Origin: Strongylocentrotus purpuratus
Taxonomy: Eukaryota > Echinodermata > Echinoidea > Camarodonta > Strongylocentrotidae
Reading direction: 5' to 3'
Assembly (NCBI RefSeq): GCF_000002235.5
Contig: NW_022145604.1
Span: 31,155,857 to 31,219,856 of the forward strand
Length of the DNA: 64,000 nucleotides
Positions 1-10,592 of the stretch are shown in pieces (the stretch's first letter is position 1; every line of letters begins with the position of its first letter). The position numbers were made by a program, and so were the translations under genes. Below the pieces are notes generated by a model. That model had not been told where the DNA came from, did no database searches, and saw nothing but the letters and a program-made list of their open reading frames with translations.

Positions 1-334
1 TTACACATTTACAAGTTATCACGTACTGACGTAGGTCATGCAATACACAGGCACTGTAGAACACAACTTATTTACAAGAAGTTACAATCACTTTTTTGTT
101 AAACTTTACAATTGCATGCAGTACCAAAATAAGAATACTGAAAAACACTGCATTATGGACAAGTATGAATCAAGTAAGATGTTAAATTAATTCACTACTG
201 TCATTCATTATAGTATACTAATACAACCATTTTTTAATATTTTTTAAAATTTATTTCTTTTTATTTCTCCACTTTCCCTTTAGCCATGTACCTTCATGTT
301 GTTATATACAATATGTTAAAGGTGTCGCCCTGGA

Positions 335-745
335 CCTATATGATAAGACAAAAAATTCACCAGTTATTTCTGATTTCTATCAAATTTTTAGATTTTGTGG
401 ATTTAGTAATTCCTTTTTGAATGAAACATGGACTCTAGCTTCTTTTGGAATTGAAAGGATTTAGCTCCTTTTGGAATGAAACTGTAATAATGTTGTTTGC
501 TTTCTTTTCGAAAGGTTACTTTTATGTGTGATTTCACTATTATTATTTAAAAGGAAAGGTTTGCTGCTAAATTTGAATAAAATTTCAGTGACTTTATTGA
601 GAAAATATGATTTATTTTTTTATTTTTTAGGTACAATAACATGTTTCATTCCAAAAGGAGCTAAATCCACGAAAATAAAAAATCTAAAAATTTAGTAAAC
701 ATCAGAAAAGCCGAAGGGAAGATTTTTTCTTATCATATCATATAA
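335..745. mobile_element. Foldback/MITE-like element with long inverted repeats
   Basis: Positions 457-482 and 643-668 are a perfect 26 bp inverted repeat. The match continues outward in imperfect form: 340-425 pairs with 645-740, including ATGATAAG-type ends and AAATTTTTAGATTTT cores. No coding potential. It has the architecture of a non-autonomous DNA transposon; the superfamily is unclear. Confidence 0.6.
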
Positions 746-808
746 TATAATATTGTTGGCAGATAATCAGGTCCATGCAGGCAGGGGCGTCGCCAGACCT
801 TTTTCAGT

Positions 809-834
809 GGGGGGGGGGGGGGGGGGGGGGGGGG
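809..834 (+). repeat. Poly(G) run, 26 G
   Basis: An uninterrupted G run just inside the left end of the TIR element. Similar shorter runs occur at 2685-2698, 13957-13972, 22983-23013, 24150-24168 and 40929-40940, and C runs at 13501-13517, 26229-26238 and 47446-47461. All can form quadruplexes and are prone to assembly error. Confidence 0.9.
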
Positions 835-1099
835 TGTAGAGGCCAACGATTACCGACAAAACTAGCCACCAATTACCGACAAAATTAAATTATTTTTCCT
901 ATGGACTATCTATATATAGTACTTGCGTATGCGCAAAATGGTTATGGTTAATGGTTATGGTTAATGGTTATTTTCCTCGACGACATAAATACATGAATTA
1001 TTTCGTCAACTTAGTCAGCATAGCTATATTTTAATGCAGGCGCGGAGCTAGGATCTTATTTTAGGGAGGGGCGGAAGAGAGCAAGCGAATCACTTAAAG

Positions 1100-2080
1100 A
1101 GCGCGCGAAACGCGCTCATTAGGGGGTGGGTGGGTGATAGGCCTCCCGCGCGAAGCGCGGAAGTTTTGGCATTTCAACACAATATAGAGAAAGGAAGACG
1201 ATTTACTGTACCGTTCTCGACTGTTAATCCTTGTCTTAATGAAGTCCCCCCCCCCTCCCGCGCGAAGCTCGAAAGCTTTGACGTTTCATTAAATTATGAG
1301 AAAAGCAGACGATTCGGTGTACTGTTCTCGACTCTTAATCCTTATCTGAATTCAGTTCTCCCCCTCCCGCGTGAAGTGCGGAAGTTTTGGCGTTTCATTA
1401 AATTATTAGAGAAAGTAGACGATTCGTTGAGCCGTGCTCGACTCTTAATACTTTGACGTTTCATTAAATTATGAGAAAAAAGCAGACGATTCGGTGTACA
1501 GTTTTCGACTCTTAATCCTTATCCGAATTTAGTTCTCCCCCTCCCGCGCGAAGCGCGGCAGTTTTGGCGTTGCATTAAATTATAAGAGAAAGTAGACGAT
1601 TCGTTGAACCGGGCTCGACTCTTTATCCTTCTCTGAATGCAGTTTCCTCCACCCGCGCGAACCGCGGAATTTTTGACGTTTCCTTTAATTATTAGAGAAA
1701 TAAGACGATAGTACTGTCTCCACTCGTCTACATGAAGTTTTCCCCTCCCGCGCGAAGCGCGAAATTTTTGGCGTTTCAACACAATATAGAGAAAGGAAGA
1801 CGATTTGTCGTACCGTTTTCGACTCTTAATAAGCCATATTTTTCTGAATTCAGTTTCCCCCTCTCGCGCGAAGCGCGGAAGCTTTGACGTTTCCTTAAAT
1901 TATTAGAGAAAGAAGACGATTCGTTGTACCGTTCTCGACTCGTCTAAATTAAATCTTCCCCTTCCGCGCGAAGCGCGGAATCTTTGGCGTCTCATTACAA
2001 TATAGAGAAAGGAAAACGATTCGTCGTACCGTTGTTGACTTTTAAACTTTGTTTGAATTTAGTTTCCCCGAAAATGTTAA
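1100..2080. repeat. Tandem array, ~100-115 bp unit with CCGCGC-GAA-GCGCGG hairpin
   Basis: About eight or nine diverged units. Each holds a hairpin (perfect at 1146-1160, 1544-1558 and 1964-1978; degenerate elsewhere), a GTTTTGGCGTTTCATTAAAT-like stretch, an AGAGAAAGnAGACGATTCG stretch and a CTCGACTCTTAAT stretch. Open frames across it are by-products of the repeat. Confidence 0.8.
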
Positions 2081-2384
2081 ACCTCTGATTTCTTTAGCTG
2101 ATATTATAGGAAAGTGAAACTTTGAGAAAAAAATACAAGTATTGTAGTTGTAGTCACTCTCGAAGTCGTCACAGCGGATAAAAAGTCACAGTTCGTAGGG
2201 AAAAAAACTTGTCAGCCGACTGACCGACAATATACATCTCACCGACTTCAAACTTCTGCATTGATATTAGTACACGAGGATCGAGCAAGAACACCGACAC
2301 AGCTGACCCGACACAGCAACATATTTGACCGTGTCTTTCTTGCTCCCTCGACGAGACGACTCCACACAACAACCCCCTTCTCTC

Positions 2385-2640
2385 TTTTACTCCCACTCCT
2401 CTTCTCTCAGGCTCTTACCTCCCCTCTCTCTCCTCTCTTTCATCCGTTTCTTTTGTTTCCCTTTTACTCTTTTTCTTCTTTTTTTTCTTTTCTTTTTTTT
2501 CCTCTTCTCTCTCTCTTTCTTCTCTTTTCTTTCCTTTCTTTTCCTTCTTTCCTTTCTTTTCCTTTCTTTCTTTTCTTTTCCTTTTCTTTTTTCCTTTCTT
2601 TCCCTTTCCCTCTCTTTTTTTCCCTCCCCCTTTTCTAATT
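2385..2640 (+). repeat. Polypyrimidine TTTCCTTTTCTC-rich tract
   Basis: About 250 bp composed almost only of C and T on the plus strand. Long Phe/Ser/Leu or Lys/Glu/Arg frames in it are artefacts. Confidence 0.85.
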
Positions 2641-3215
2641 TTTCCCAACGGCAGCGCAATTTTACCGACAAAATCCTGACAGGTGGGGGGGGGGGGGGTG
2701 TCGCACCCCCACACCCCCCTTTGGCGACGCCCCTGATTGAAATCCCATTAAAGTCTAATAGGGCCAATTGAAACCAATTGAAACCAATCATCTCACGCAT
2801 ATTCATTATTACTTTACACGTGTGACAGAAAAATACATTTATCATGATTTGTTAAGCAAATTAAGACAATGCACATAATTTTTGTGATTTCTATTTTCCT
2901 TTTGCCATTATTAACCAATAGATTATTTTGTCTGATCATGTTACAATTACATTCACGTTTTAGCAATAGATTGATAGATTGATATTGATTATATGATTAC
3001 TAACCAAGAAACAATATACATATTTAGTATATATATTTGTGTACGAGCCTGTGTCACTTTATATGTTACTCTTGAATACACTTCAAATGATCTATGTGAT
3101 GAAGTTAATACAATTGAGAATAGAATATACCTAATTGGTAATATCGATATTGCCAATATCGATTATTACCACTGGTTCTTCTACAGGCATACTTTATTGC
3201 CACGTTCTAGATATG

Positions 3216-3632
3216 AAAGAGTATGCGGCAGGTCTGCAGCAGGTCTATATAAGATATGAATATTCATGATGAAGAGTCTGCGGCAGGTCTGCAGCAAGTC
3301 TCTTCATCATACTGAAAGAGTATGCGGCAAGTCTGCGGCAAGTCTGCGGCAAGTCTGCAGCAAGTCTGCTGCAGATCTGCCGCAGACTCTTCATCATACT
3401 GAAGAGTATGTGGCAAGTCTGCAGCAAGTCTGCGGCAGACCTGCCGCAGACTCTTCATCATACTGAAAGAGTATGCAGCAAGTCTGCAGCAAGTCTGCGG
3501 CAGACCTGCCGCAGACTCTTCATCATACTGAAAGAGTATGCGGCAAGTCTGCGGCAAGTCTGCGGCAAAACTAATTTGCATGTGAAAAAGATGACTGTCT
3601 GCGGCAAGTCTGCCGCAGGAGTATGCGGCAGG
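3216..3632. repeat. Satellite built on 11 bp GCGGCAAGTCT with dyad symmetry
   Basis: Short GCGGCAAGTCT/GCAGCAAGTCT repeats alternate with their inverse (CTGCCGCAGAC) in blocks of about 65 bp joined by a CTCTTCATCATACTGAAAGAG spacer that is itself a near-palindrome. Each block can fold into a long hairpin. Confidence 0.8.
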
Positions 3633-3896
3633 CTCATTTCTTTCCTATGGGAGAGAAGAAAATCTGCCAATTAAAGCCCCATGGTTATACTAATTAGTAA
3701 TATTATCAGGTTTTATCAAGTCAATGAAAAAGTATAATTTCTATTAATATTTAAGCTGCATGTTTTGACGTTCCTACAAATGTATCTGAGGCTGCTGTTA
3801 AGCCGATCTTGAAATTGCAACTAAATGAGTGCGAAGACTGAGGAGAGACGCTTACAAATGCTTTAGTGATCATGTGTAATACATGTAGATAGAACA

Positions 3897-4008
3897 TAAT
3901 TATTCAAGTATTCAAGTATTCAATTTTATTTCACATCTCTTTAAAAAACACCATTAAAAGATATACAAACAAATCATCATTTAAACAATATAAATACATT
4001 ATTGTGTT
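3897..4008 (-). mobile_element. Short insert with retroposon-like tail in repeat copy 1
   Basis: About 110 bp absent from copies 2 and 3. Read on the minus strand it ends GAAATAAAATTGAATAC with a TTGAATAC-type repeat, like the 3' tail of a LINE or SINE. Confidence 0.45.
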
Positions 4009-5166
4009 CTAGTATCTTGTTGTCATCTTCTATCTTAAAATTTCAGTTGCCTTTTGAGTGTGGCTACTATCAGGTCATGCGGAATGAACTTTCCCTGACC
4101 TTCAGAGCTGATCTTGAAGGGGCATATTAGAAATGAGTGCGAAGATTGTGGCAAGCTAGAGACCAAGCGCAACTTTATAGATCATGTTTCAGAATAGAAA
4201 GTAATTATAAAATAGTGAGTGTCTTGTTGTCATCTTCGATCTTTGAATTTGAGTTGCTTTGTATTTTGAGTGGGGCTAAACATAGGCAGTGGAATGACAA
4301 TATGTGTTTATTTCATTTTAAAGCAGCTCCATAAAATATGGTTAGTTGCTTGCACATAATATATCATTACAAGTGGCAAAGAAGAAAATCTGCCAATTAA
4401 AGCCCCATGGTAATACTAATTAGTAATATTATCAGGTTTTATCAAGTCAGTGAAAAAGTATAATTTCTATTAATATTTAAGCTGCATGTTTTGACGTTCC
4501 TACAAATGTATCTGAGGCTGCTGTTAAGCCGATCTTGAAATTGCAACTAAATGAGTGCGAAGACTGAGGAGAGCCGCTTACAAATGCTTTAGTGATCATG
4601 TGTAATACATGTAGATAGAAAATATGTGTTATAGTATCTTGTTGTCATCTTCTATCTTAAAATTTCAGTTGCCTTTTGAGTGTGGCTACTATCAGGTCAT
4701 GCGGAATGAACTTTCCCTGACCTTCAGAGCTGATCTTGAAGGGGCATATTAGAAATGAGTGCGAAGATTGTGGCAAGCTAGAGACCAAGCGCAACTTATA
4801 GATCATGTATCAGAATAGAAAGTAATCATAAAATAGTGAGTGTCTTGTATTGTCATCTTCGATCTTTGAATTTGAGTTGCTTTGTATTTTGAGTGGGGCT
4901 AAACATAGGCAGTGGAATGAAAATATGTGTTTATTTCATTTTAAGGCAGCTCCATAATAAAAGGTGAGTTGCACATATATCCTTACAAGTGGCAGAGAAG
5001 AAAATCTGCCAATTAAAGCCCCATGGTAATACTATTAGTAATATTATCAGGTTTTATCAAGTCAATGAAAAGTATAATTTCTATTAATATTTAAGCTGCA
5101 TGTTTTGACGTTCCTACAAATGTATCTGAGGCTGCTGTTAAGCCGATCTTGAAATTGCAACTAAAT

Positions 5167-5326
5167 GGCCCGAATTCACAAAGCAAGGTTTGAGGTCAAA
5201 CCTCCTTTTGTTTCGCCAAACCTCCTTTTGTTCTTACAAACCAGGTTTGTAAAAAAAACGCGTAAAACGCGTCATGCCGCACGAAAACCAAGGTTTGTCG
5301 ACAAACCTCCTTTGTGAATTCGGGCC
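5167..5326. mobile_element. 160 bp MITE with 17 bp TIRs and AAT target duplication
   Basis: GGCCCGAATTCACAAAG at 5167-5183 is inverted at 5310-5326. The two sister repeat copies carry the empty site (CTAAATGAG), so the insertion duplicated AAT. Inner sequence has smaller AGGTTTG/CAAACCT inverted repeats and no coding capacity. A 3 bp duplication fits PIF/Harbinger-type elements, but assignment is tentative. Confidence 0.8.
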
Positions 5327-5810
5327 AATGAGTGCGAAGACTGAGGAGAGACGCTTACAAATGCTTTAGTGATCATGTGTAATACATGTAGATAGAACAT
5401 ATGTGTTCTAGTATCTTGTTGTCATCTTCTATCTTAAAATTTCAGTTGCCTTTTGAGTGTGGCTTCTATCAGGTCATGCGGAATGAACTTTCCCTGACCT
5501 TCAGAGCTGATCTTGAAGGGGCATATTAGAAATGAGCGCGAAGATTGTGGCAAGCTAGAGACCAAGCGCAACTTTATAGATCATGTATCAGAATAGAAAG
5601 TAATCCTAAAATAGTGAGTGTCTTGTTGTCATCTTCGATCTTTGAATTGAGTTGCTTTGTATTTTGAGTGGGGCTAAACATAGGCAGTGGAATGAAATAT
5701 GGATGAGACATCAATGTCAATGTGTAATGAGGAAACGAATAGCGCCACCTTGCGGATCTGCATGGCCCTCCTCTCATTACCATGTTTTCCCCTCCATTTT
5801 CTTTCCGTCC

Positions 5811-6084
5811 CCCTTCTGTCTCTGTCTCTCTCTCTCTCTGCCTCTCCCTCTCCCTCTCTCTCTCTCTCTCTCTGCCTCTCCCTCTTTCTCTCTCTCTCTC
5901 TCTCTCTTGCCTCTCCCTCTTTCCTCTCTCTCTCTCTCTCTCTGCCTCTCCCTCTTTCTCTCTCTCTCTCTCTCTCTCTGCCTCTCCCTCTTTCTCTCTC
6001 TCTCTCTCTCTCTCTACCTCTCCCTCTTTCTCTCTCTCTCTCTCTGTGCCTCTCCCTCTTTCTCTTCTCTCTCTCTCTCTGCCT

Positions 6085-6115
<31 letters not shown>

Positions 6116-6235
6116 GCCTCTCCCTCTTTCTCTCTCTCTCTCTCTCTCTCTGCCTCTCCCTCTTTCTCTCTCTCTCTCTCTCTGCCTCTCCCTCTTTCTC
6201 TCTCTCTCTCTCTCTTTGCCTCTCCCTCCCCTCTT

Positions 6236-6269
<34 letters not shown>

Positions 6270-6594
6270 TCTGTCCTCTCTGTCTCTCGCTCTCTCTGTG
6301 TCTCTTTTGTCTTTGCCTGTCTGTCTTTCTCTCTCTCTCTTCACTCTATATTTCTCTTCTCCCTCCCCCTCTCTCTCTCTCGCTTGTTCTCTCACTCTGT
6401 CTCTGCCCCTCTGTCTCTGTTTTTGTCTGTCTGTTTTTTTTTTTTTTTTTATCTCTCCCTGTCTCCTTCTCTCTCTCTCTCTCTCTGTCTTTCTCTTCTC
6501 TCTTCTGTCTGTCTGTCGTCCTCTCTCTTTCTCTTACTCTGTCACTTCCCTCCCCCTTTCCTTCACACTCCCACACCCAATTGTTAAACTTTTC

Positions 6595-6646
<52 letters not shown>

Positions 6647-6655
6647 TGCTTTTTC
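5811..6655 (+). repeat. CT-rich minisatellite, ~28 bp units
   Basis: Repeats of GCCTCTCCCTCTTTCTCT followed by CT dinucleotides, degrading into mixed pyrimidine sequence and a final pure CT run at 6598-6645. Overlapping long frames are artefacts. Confidence 0.9.
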
Positions 6656-6844
6656 TTTCCACTGTATGTCTTGTTTATTATTCTCATTTCCTTGTATTGT
6701 TTATCTTTTGTTGCTATAAGGGCCTGATTTACTCCGGGGATGTAAAGAAAAGAAAATGAATGATATTATTACCAAACCAACCGTAATACTAATTATCATT
6801 AGGCCATCATCTATGTCATTATATAAGATCATTATTTTTCGTTA

Positions 6845-7093
6845 TCATTACTACCACTACCACCACCACCACCATCATCATTATCATATTCATCTTCACC
6901 ATTATCGTCATCATCATACTCATATTCATCATTATATTCAATTCATGTTTATATATCGGATTAATATTCTTATCCACATTCATATTTGTATTTATTTTTT
7001 TGTTCATATTCAATTCAGTCATCATCACCCATGTGATCATCATCTTTGTTATCTTCATCATCGTCATCATCGACAATAACAACAGCATCATCT
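6845..7093 (+). repeat. CAT/ATC trinucleotide-rich region
   Basis: Interrupted CAC/CAT/ATC repeats. The 130 bp at about 6960-7093 is repeated at about 7297-7425 beyond a SINE. Confidence 0.8.
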
Positions 7094-7281
7094 CAGCTCA
7101 GTCGGTAGAGCAGTGGTCTCGTAATCCAGTGACCCACTTTCGAAACCAAGTCAACGCGCTAGTGCCCTTTGGTAAGGCATTAATCCTCATTACCAGGTCC
7201 ATCGGAGAGGACCTAAAGCCATCGGCCGTCTGGTTGCTTACTTACAAGCATTTATGCTTTCTTAGCAGTCAGGTAAAATAA
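7094..7281 (+). mobile_element. tRNA-derived SINE, copy A
   Basis: The tRNA-like head has box A (GCTCAGTCGGTAGAGCAG), an anticodon-like loop CTCGTAA suggesting tRNA-Thr(CGT) ancestry and a degraded box B. The body contains GTGCCCTTTGGTAAGGCATT and the shared tail GCAGTCAGGTAAAATA. Same family as 32991, 42019 and 36579. Confidence 0.85.
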
Positions 7282-7424
7282 ACACCACCATTCAAATATA
7301 TTCACATTCATATTCTTATCCACATTCATATTTGTATCCATTTTTCATATTTATTTCGGTCATCATCACAATAAGATCATCATCCTTGTTATCATCATCG
7401 TCAACAACAACAACAGCATAATCT

Positions 7425-10400
7425 CTCTTCTCCCTCATTCCCTCCTCTCCCCCTCTCCTCATCCCCTCCTCTCCCCCTCCCCTCTCCCTCCTCATCCCCT
7501 CCTCTCCCCCTCTCCTCATCCCCTCTTCTCCCCTCTCCTCATCCCCTCCTCTCCCCTTCTCCTCATCCCCTCCTCTTCCCTCCTCATCCCCTCCTCTCCC
7601 CCTCTCCTCATCCCCTCTCCTTACCCCTCCTCACCCCTCCTCATCCCCTCCTCTCCCCTTCTCCTCATCCCCTCCCCTCCCCTCCTCATCCCCTCCTCTT
7701 CCCCTCTCCTCATCCCCTCTCCTTACCCCTCCTCACCCTCCTCACCCCTCCCTCTCCCCTCTCCTCATCCCCTCCTCTCCCCCCTCTCCTCATCCCCTCC
7801 TCTCCCCCTCTCCTCACCCCCTCCTCATCACCTCCTCTTCCCCTCCTCTCTCCTTCTCCTCATCCCCTCCTCTCCCCCTCTCCTCATCCCTCCTCTCCCC
7901 TCTCCTCATCCCCTCCTCTCCCCCTCTCCTCACCCCCTCCTCTCCCCCTCTCCTCACCCCCTCCTCTCCCCCTCTCCTCATCCCCTCCTCTCCCCCTCTC
8001 CTCATCCCCTCCTCTCCCCTCTCCTCATCCCCTCCTCTCCCCCTCCTCGCCCCCTCCTCTCCCCCTCTCCTCATCCCCTCCTCTCTCCCCTCTCCTCACC
8101 CCCTCCTCTCCCCTCTCCTCATCCCCTCCTCTCCCCCTCTCCTCACCCCTCCTCTCCCCCTCTCCTCTTCCCCTCCTCTCCCCCTCTCCTCATCCCCTCC
8201 TCTCCCCCTCTCCTCTCCCCCTCCTCTCCCCATCTCCTCATCCCCTCCTCTCCCCCTCCTCCTCATCCCCTCCTCTCCCCCTCTCCTCATCCCCCCTCTC
8301 CCCCTCTCCTCATTCCCTCCTCTCCCCCTCTCCTCATCCCTCCTCTCCCCCTCTCTCCCTCCTTATCCCCTCCCCTCCCCTCCTCATCCCCTCCTCTCCC
8401 CCTCTCCTCATCCCATCCTCTCCCCTCTCCTCACCCCCTCCTCACCCCCTCCTCTTCCCCTCCTCTCCCCCTCTCCTCATCCCCTCCTCTCCCCTTCTCC
8501 TCATCCCCTCCCCTCCCCTCCTCATCCCCTCCTCTTCCCCTCTCCTCATCCCCTCTCCTTACCCCTCCTCACCCCTCCTCATCCCCTCCTCTCCCCTCTC
8601 CTCATCCCCTCCTCTCCCCCTCTCCTCATCCCTCCTCTCCCCCTCTTCTCATCCCCTCCTCTCCCCCTCTCCTCATCCCCTCCTCTCCCCCTCTCCTCAT
8701 CCCCTCCTCTCCCCTCTCCTCACCCCTCCTCTCCTTCTCCTCATCCCCTCCTCTCCCCCCTCTCCTCACCCCCTCCTCACCCCCTCCTCTTCCCCTCCTC
8801 TCCCCCTCTCCTCATCCCCTCCTCTCCCCTTCTCCTCATCCCCTAACCTCCCCTCCTCATCCCCTCCTCTTCCCCTCTCTTCATCCCCTCTCCTTACCCC
8901 TCCTCACCCCCTCCTCATCCCCTCCTCTCCCTTTTCCTCACCCCCTCCTCTCCCCCTCTCCTCATCCCTCCTCTCCCCTCTCCTCATCCCCTCCTCTCCC
9001 CCTCTCCTCACCCCCTCCTCACCCCCTCCTCTCCTTACCCCTCCCCCCCTCTCCTCATCCCCTCCTCTCCCCCTCTCCTCATCCCCTCCTCTCCCCATCT
9101 CCTCATCCCCTCCTCTCCCCCTCTCCTCATCCCTCTTCTCCCCTCTCCTCATCCCCTCCTCTTCGCCACCTCCCCCCCTCTCCTCATCCCCTCCTCTCCC
9201 CCTTCCTCATCCCCTCCTCTCCCCTTCTCCTCACCCCCTCCTCTCCCCCTCCTCTCCTCATCCCCTCCTCTCCCCTCTCCTCATCCCTCCTCTCCCCTTC
9301 TCCTCATCCCCTCCTCTCCCCCTCTCCTCACCCCCTCCTCACCCCCTCCTCTTCCCCTCCTCTCTCCTTCTCCTTATCCCCTCCTCTCCCCCTCTCCTCA
9401 TCCCCTCCTCTCCCCCTCTCCTCATCCCCTCCTCTCCCCCCTCTCCTCATCCCCCCTCTCCCCCTCTCCTCATTCCCTCCTCTCCCCCTCGCCTCATCCC
9501 CTCCTCTCCCCCTCCTCTCCTCATCCCCTCTTCTCCCCTCTCCTCATCCCCTCCTCTCCCCCTCTCCTCATCCCCTCCTCTCCCCTTCTCCCTCACCCCC
9601 TCCTCTCCCCCTCCTCTCTCCTTCTCCTCATCCCCTCCTCTCCCCCTCTCCTCATCCCCTCCTCTCCCCCTCTCCTCATCCCCTCCTCTCCCCCTCCTCT
9701 CCTCATCCCCTCTCCTCATCCCCTCCTCTCCCCCTCTCCTCATCCCCTCCTCTCCCCTTCTCCTCACCCCCTCCTCTTCCCCTCCTCTCTCCTTCTCCTC
9801 TTCCCTCCTCTTCCCCTCTCCTCATCCCCTCCTCTCCCCCCTCCTCTCCTCATCCCCTCTTCTCCCCTCTCCTCATCCCCTCCTCTCCCCTTCTCCTCAT
9901 CCCCTCCCCTCCCCTCCTCATCCCCTCCTCTTCCCCTCTCCTCATCCCCTCCTCTCCCCCTCTCCTCATCCCTCCTCTCCCCCTCTCCTCACCCCCTCCT
10001 CACCCCCTCCTCTTCCCCTCCTCTCTCCTTCTCCTCATCCCCTCCTCTCCCCCTCTCCTCATCCCCTCATCCCCTCTCCTCATTCCCTCCTCTCCCCCTC
10101 TCCTCATCCCCTCCTCTCCCCCTCCTCTCCTCATCCCCTCTTCTCCCCTCTCCTCATCCCCTCCTCTCCCCCTCTCCTCATCGCCCTCCTCTCCCCTTCT
10201 CCTCACCCCCTCCTCTCCCCCTCCTCTCCTCATCCCCTCTTCTCCCCTCTCCTCTTCCCCTCCTCTCTCCTTCTCCTCTTCCCCTCCTCTTCCCCTCTCC
10301 TCATCCCCTCCTCCCCCCTCTCCTCATCCCCTCCTCTCCCCCTCTCCTCATCCCCTCCTCTCCCCTCTCCTCACCCCCTCCTCATCCCCTCTCCTCACCC

Positions 10401-10592
10401 TCTCCTCACCCCTCCTCATCCCCTCCTCTCCCCTCTCCTCATCCTCTCCTCACCCCCCTCCTCATCCCCTCCTCATCCCCTCCTCCCCCTCTCCTCATCC
10501 CCCCTCTCCTCATCCCTCCTCTCCCCCTCTCCTCGTCCCCTCTCCTCACCCCCTCCTCACCCCCTCCTCTTCCCCTCCTCTTCCCCTCTCCT
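7425..10592 (+). repeat. 3.2 kb polypyrimidine minisatellite
   Basis: Irregular ~20-25 bp repeats of CTCCTCTCCCCCTCTCCTCATCCC type. The plus strand has almost no G over 3 kb (about five), and A occurs only in TCATCCCC or TCACCCC. The minus strand is GGGGAGG/GGAGAGG-rich, giving quadruplex and triplex potential. Arg/Gly/Glu repeat frames on the minus strand are artefacts. Confidence 0.95.

Larger units (their letters stand above)
782..2735. mobile_element. TIR-bounded, hAT-like non-autonomous element with internal satellite
   Basis: A 14 bp perfect terminal inverted repeat, CAGGGGCGTCGCCA, lies at 782-795 and in inverse at 2722-2735. Both are followed inward by G- or C-homopolymer runs and ACCGACAAAA motifs. 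The CAGGGGCG start resembles hAT termini. I find no matching 8 bp target duplication, so the boundaries are tentative. No transposase is seen; the interior is a tandem array plus a long pyrimidine tract (2385-2640). Confidence 0.55.
3654..5700 (+). repeat. Higher-order tandem repeat, three ~0.6-0.7 kb copies
   Basis: Copies begin near 3654, 4379 and 4996, each opening with AGAAGAAAATCTGCCAATTA. Within each copy two related ~300 bp monomers can be aligned: both contain ATGAGTGCGAAGA, a GATCATGT block, CTTGTTGTCATCTTC and a TTTTGAGTG(T/G)GG block. Copy 1 has an extra ~110 bp AT-rich insert (3897-4008); copy 3 has a MITE. Copies 2 and 3 are very similar, so the expansion is recent. Confidence 0.85.

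Noticed and set aside
3245-3674. Ser/Ala/Leu/Gln repeat proteins on both strands
   Set aside because: Translations of the 11 bp-based satellite in several frames.
5574-6759. Long Ser/Leu and Arg/Glu frames over the CT minisatellite
   Set aside because: Present in several frames on both strands of a dinucleotide-type repeat.
7316-10233. Arg/Gly/Glu-rich repeat proteins (MRRGGEEG-like)
   Set aside because: Direct translation of the purine strand of the minisatellite, with frames broken whenever unit length changes; no start context or gene structure.
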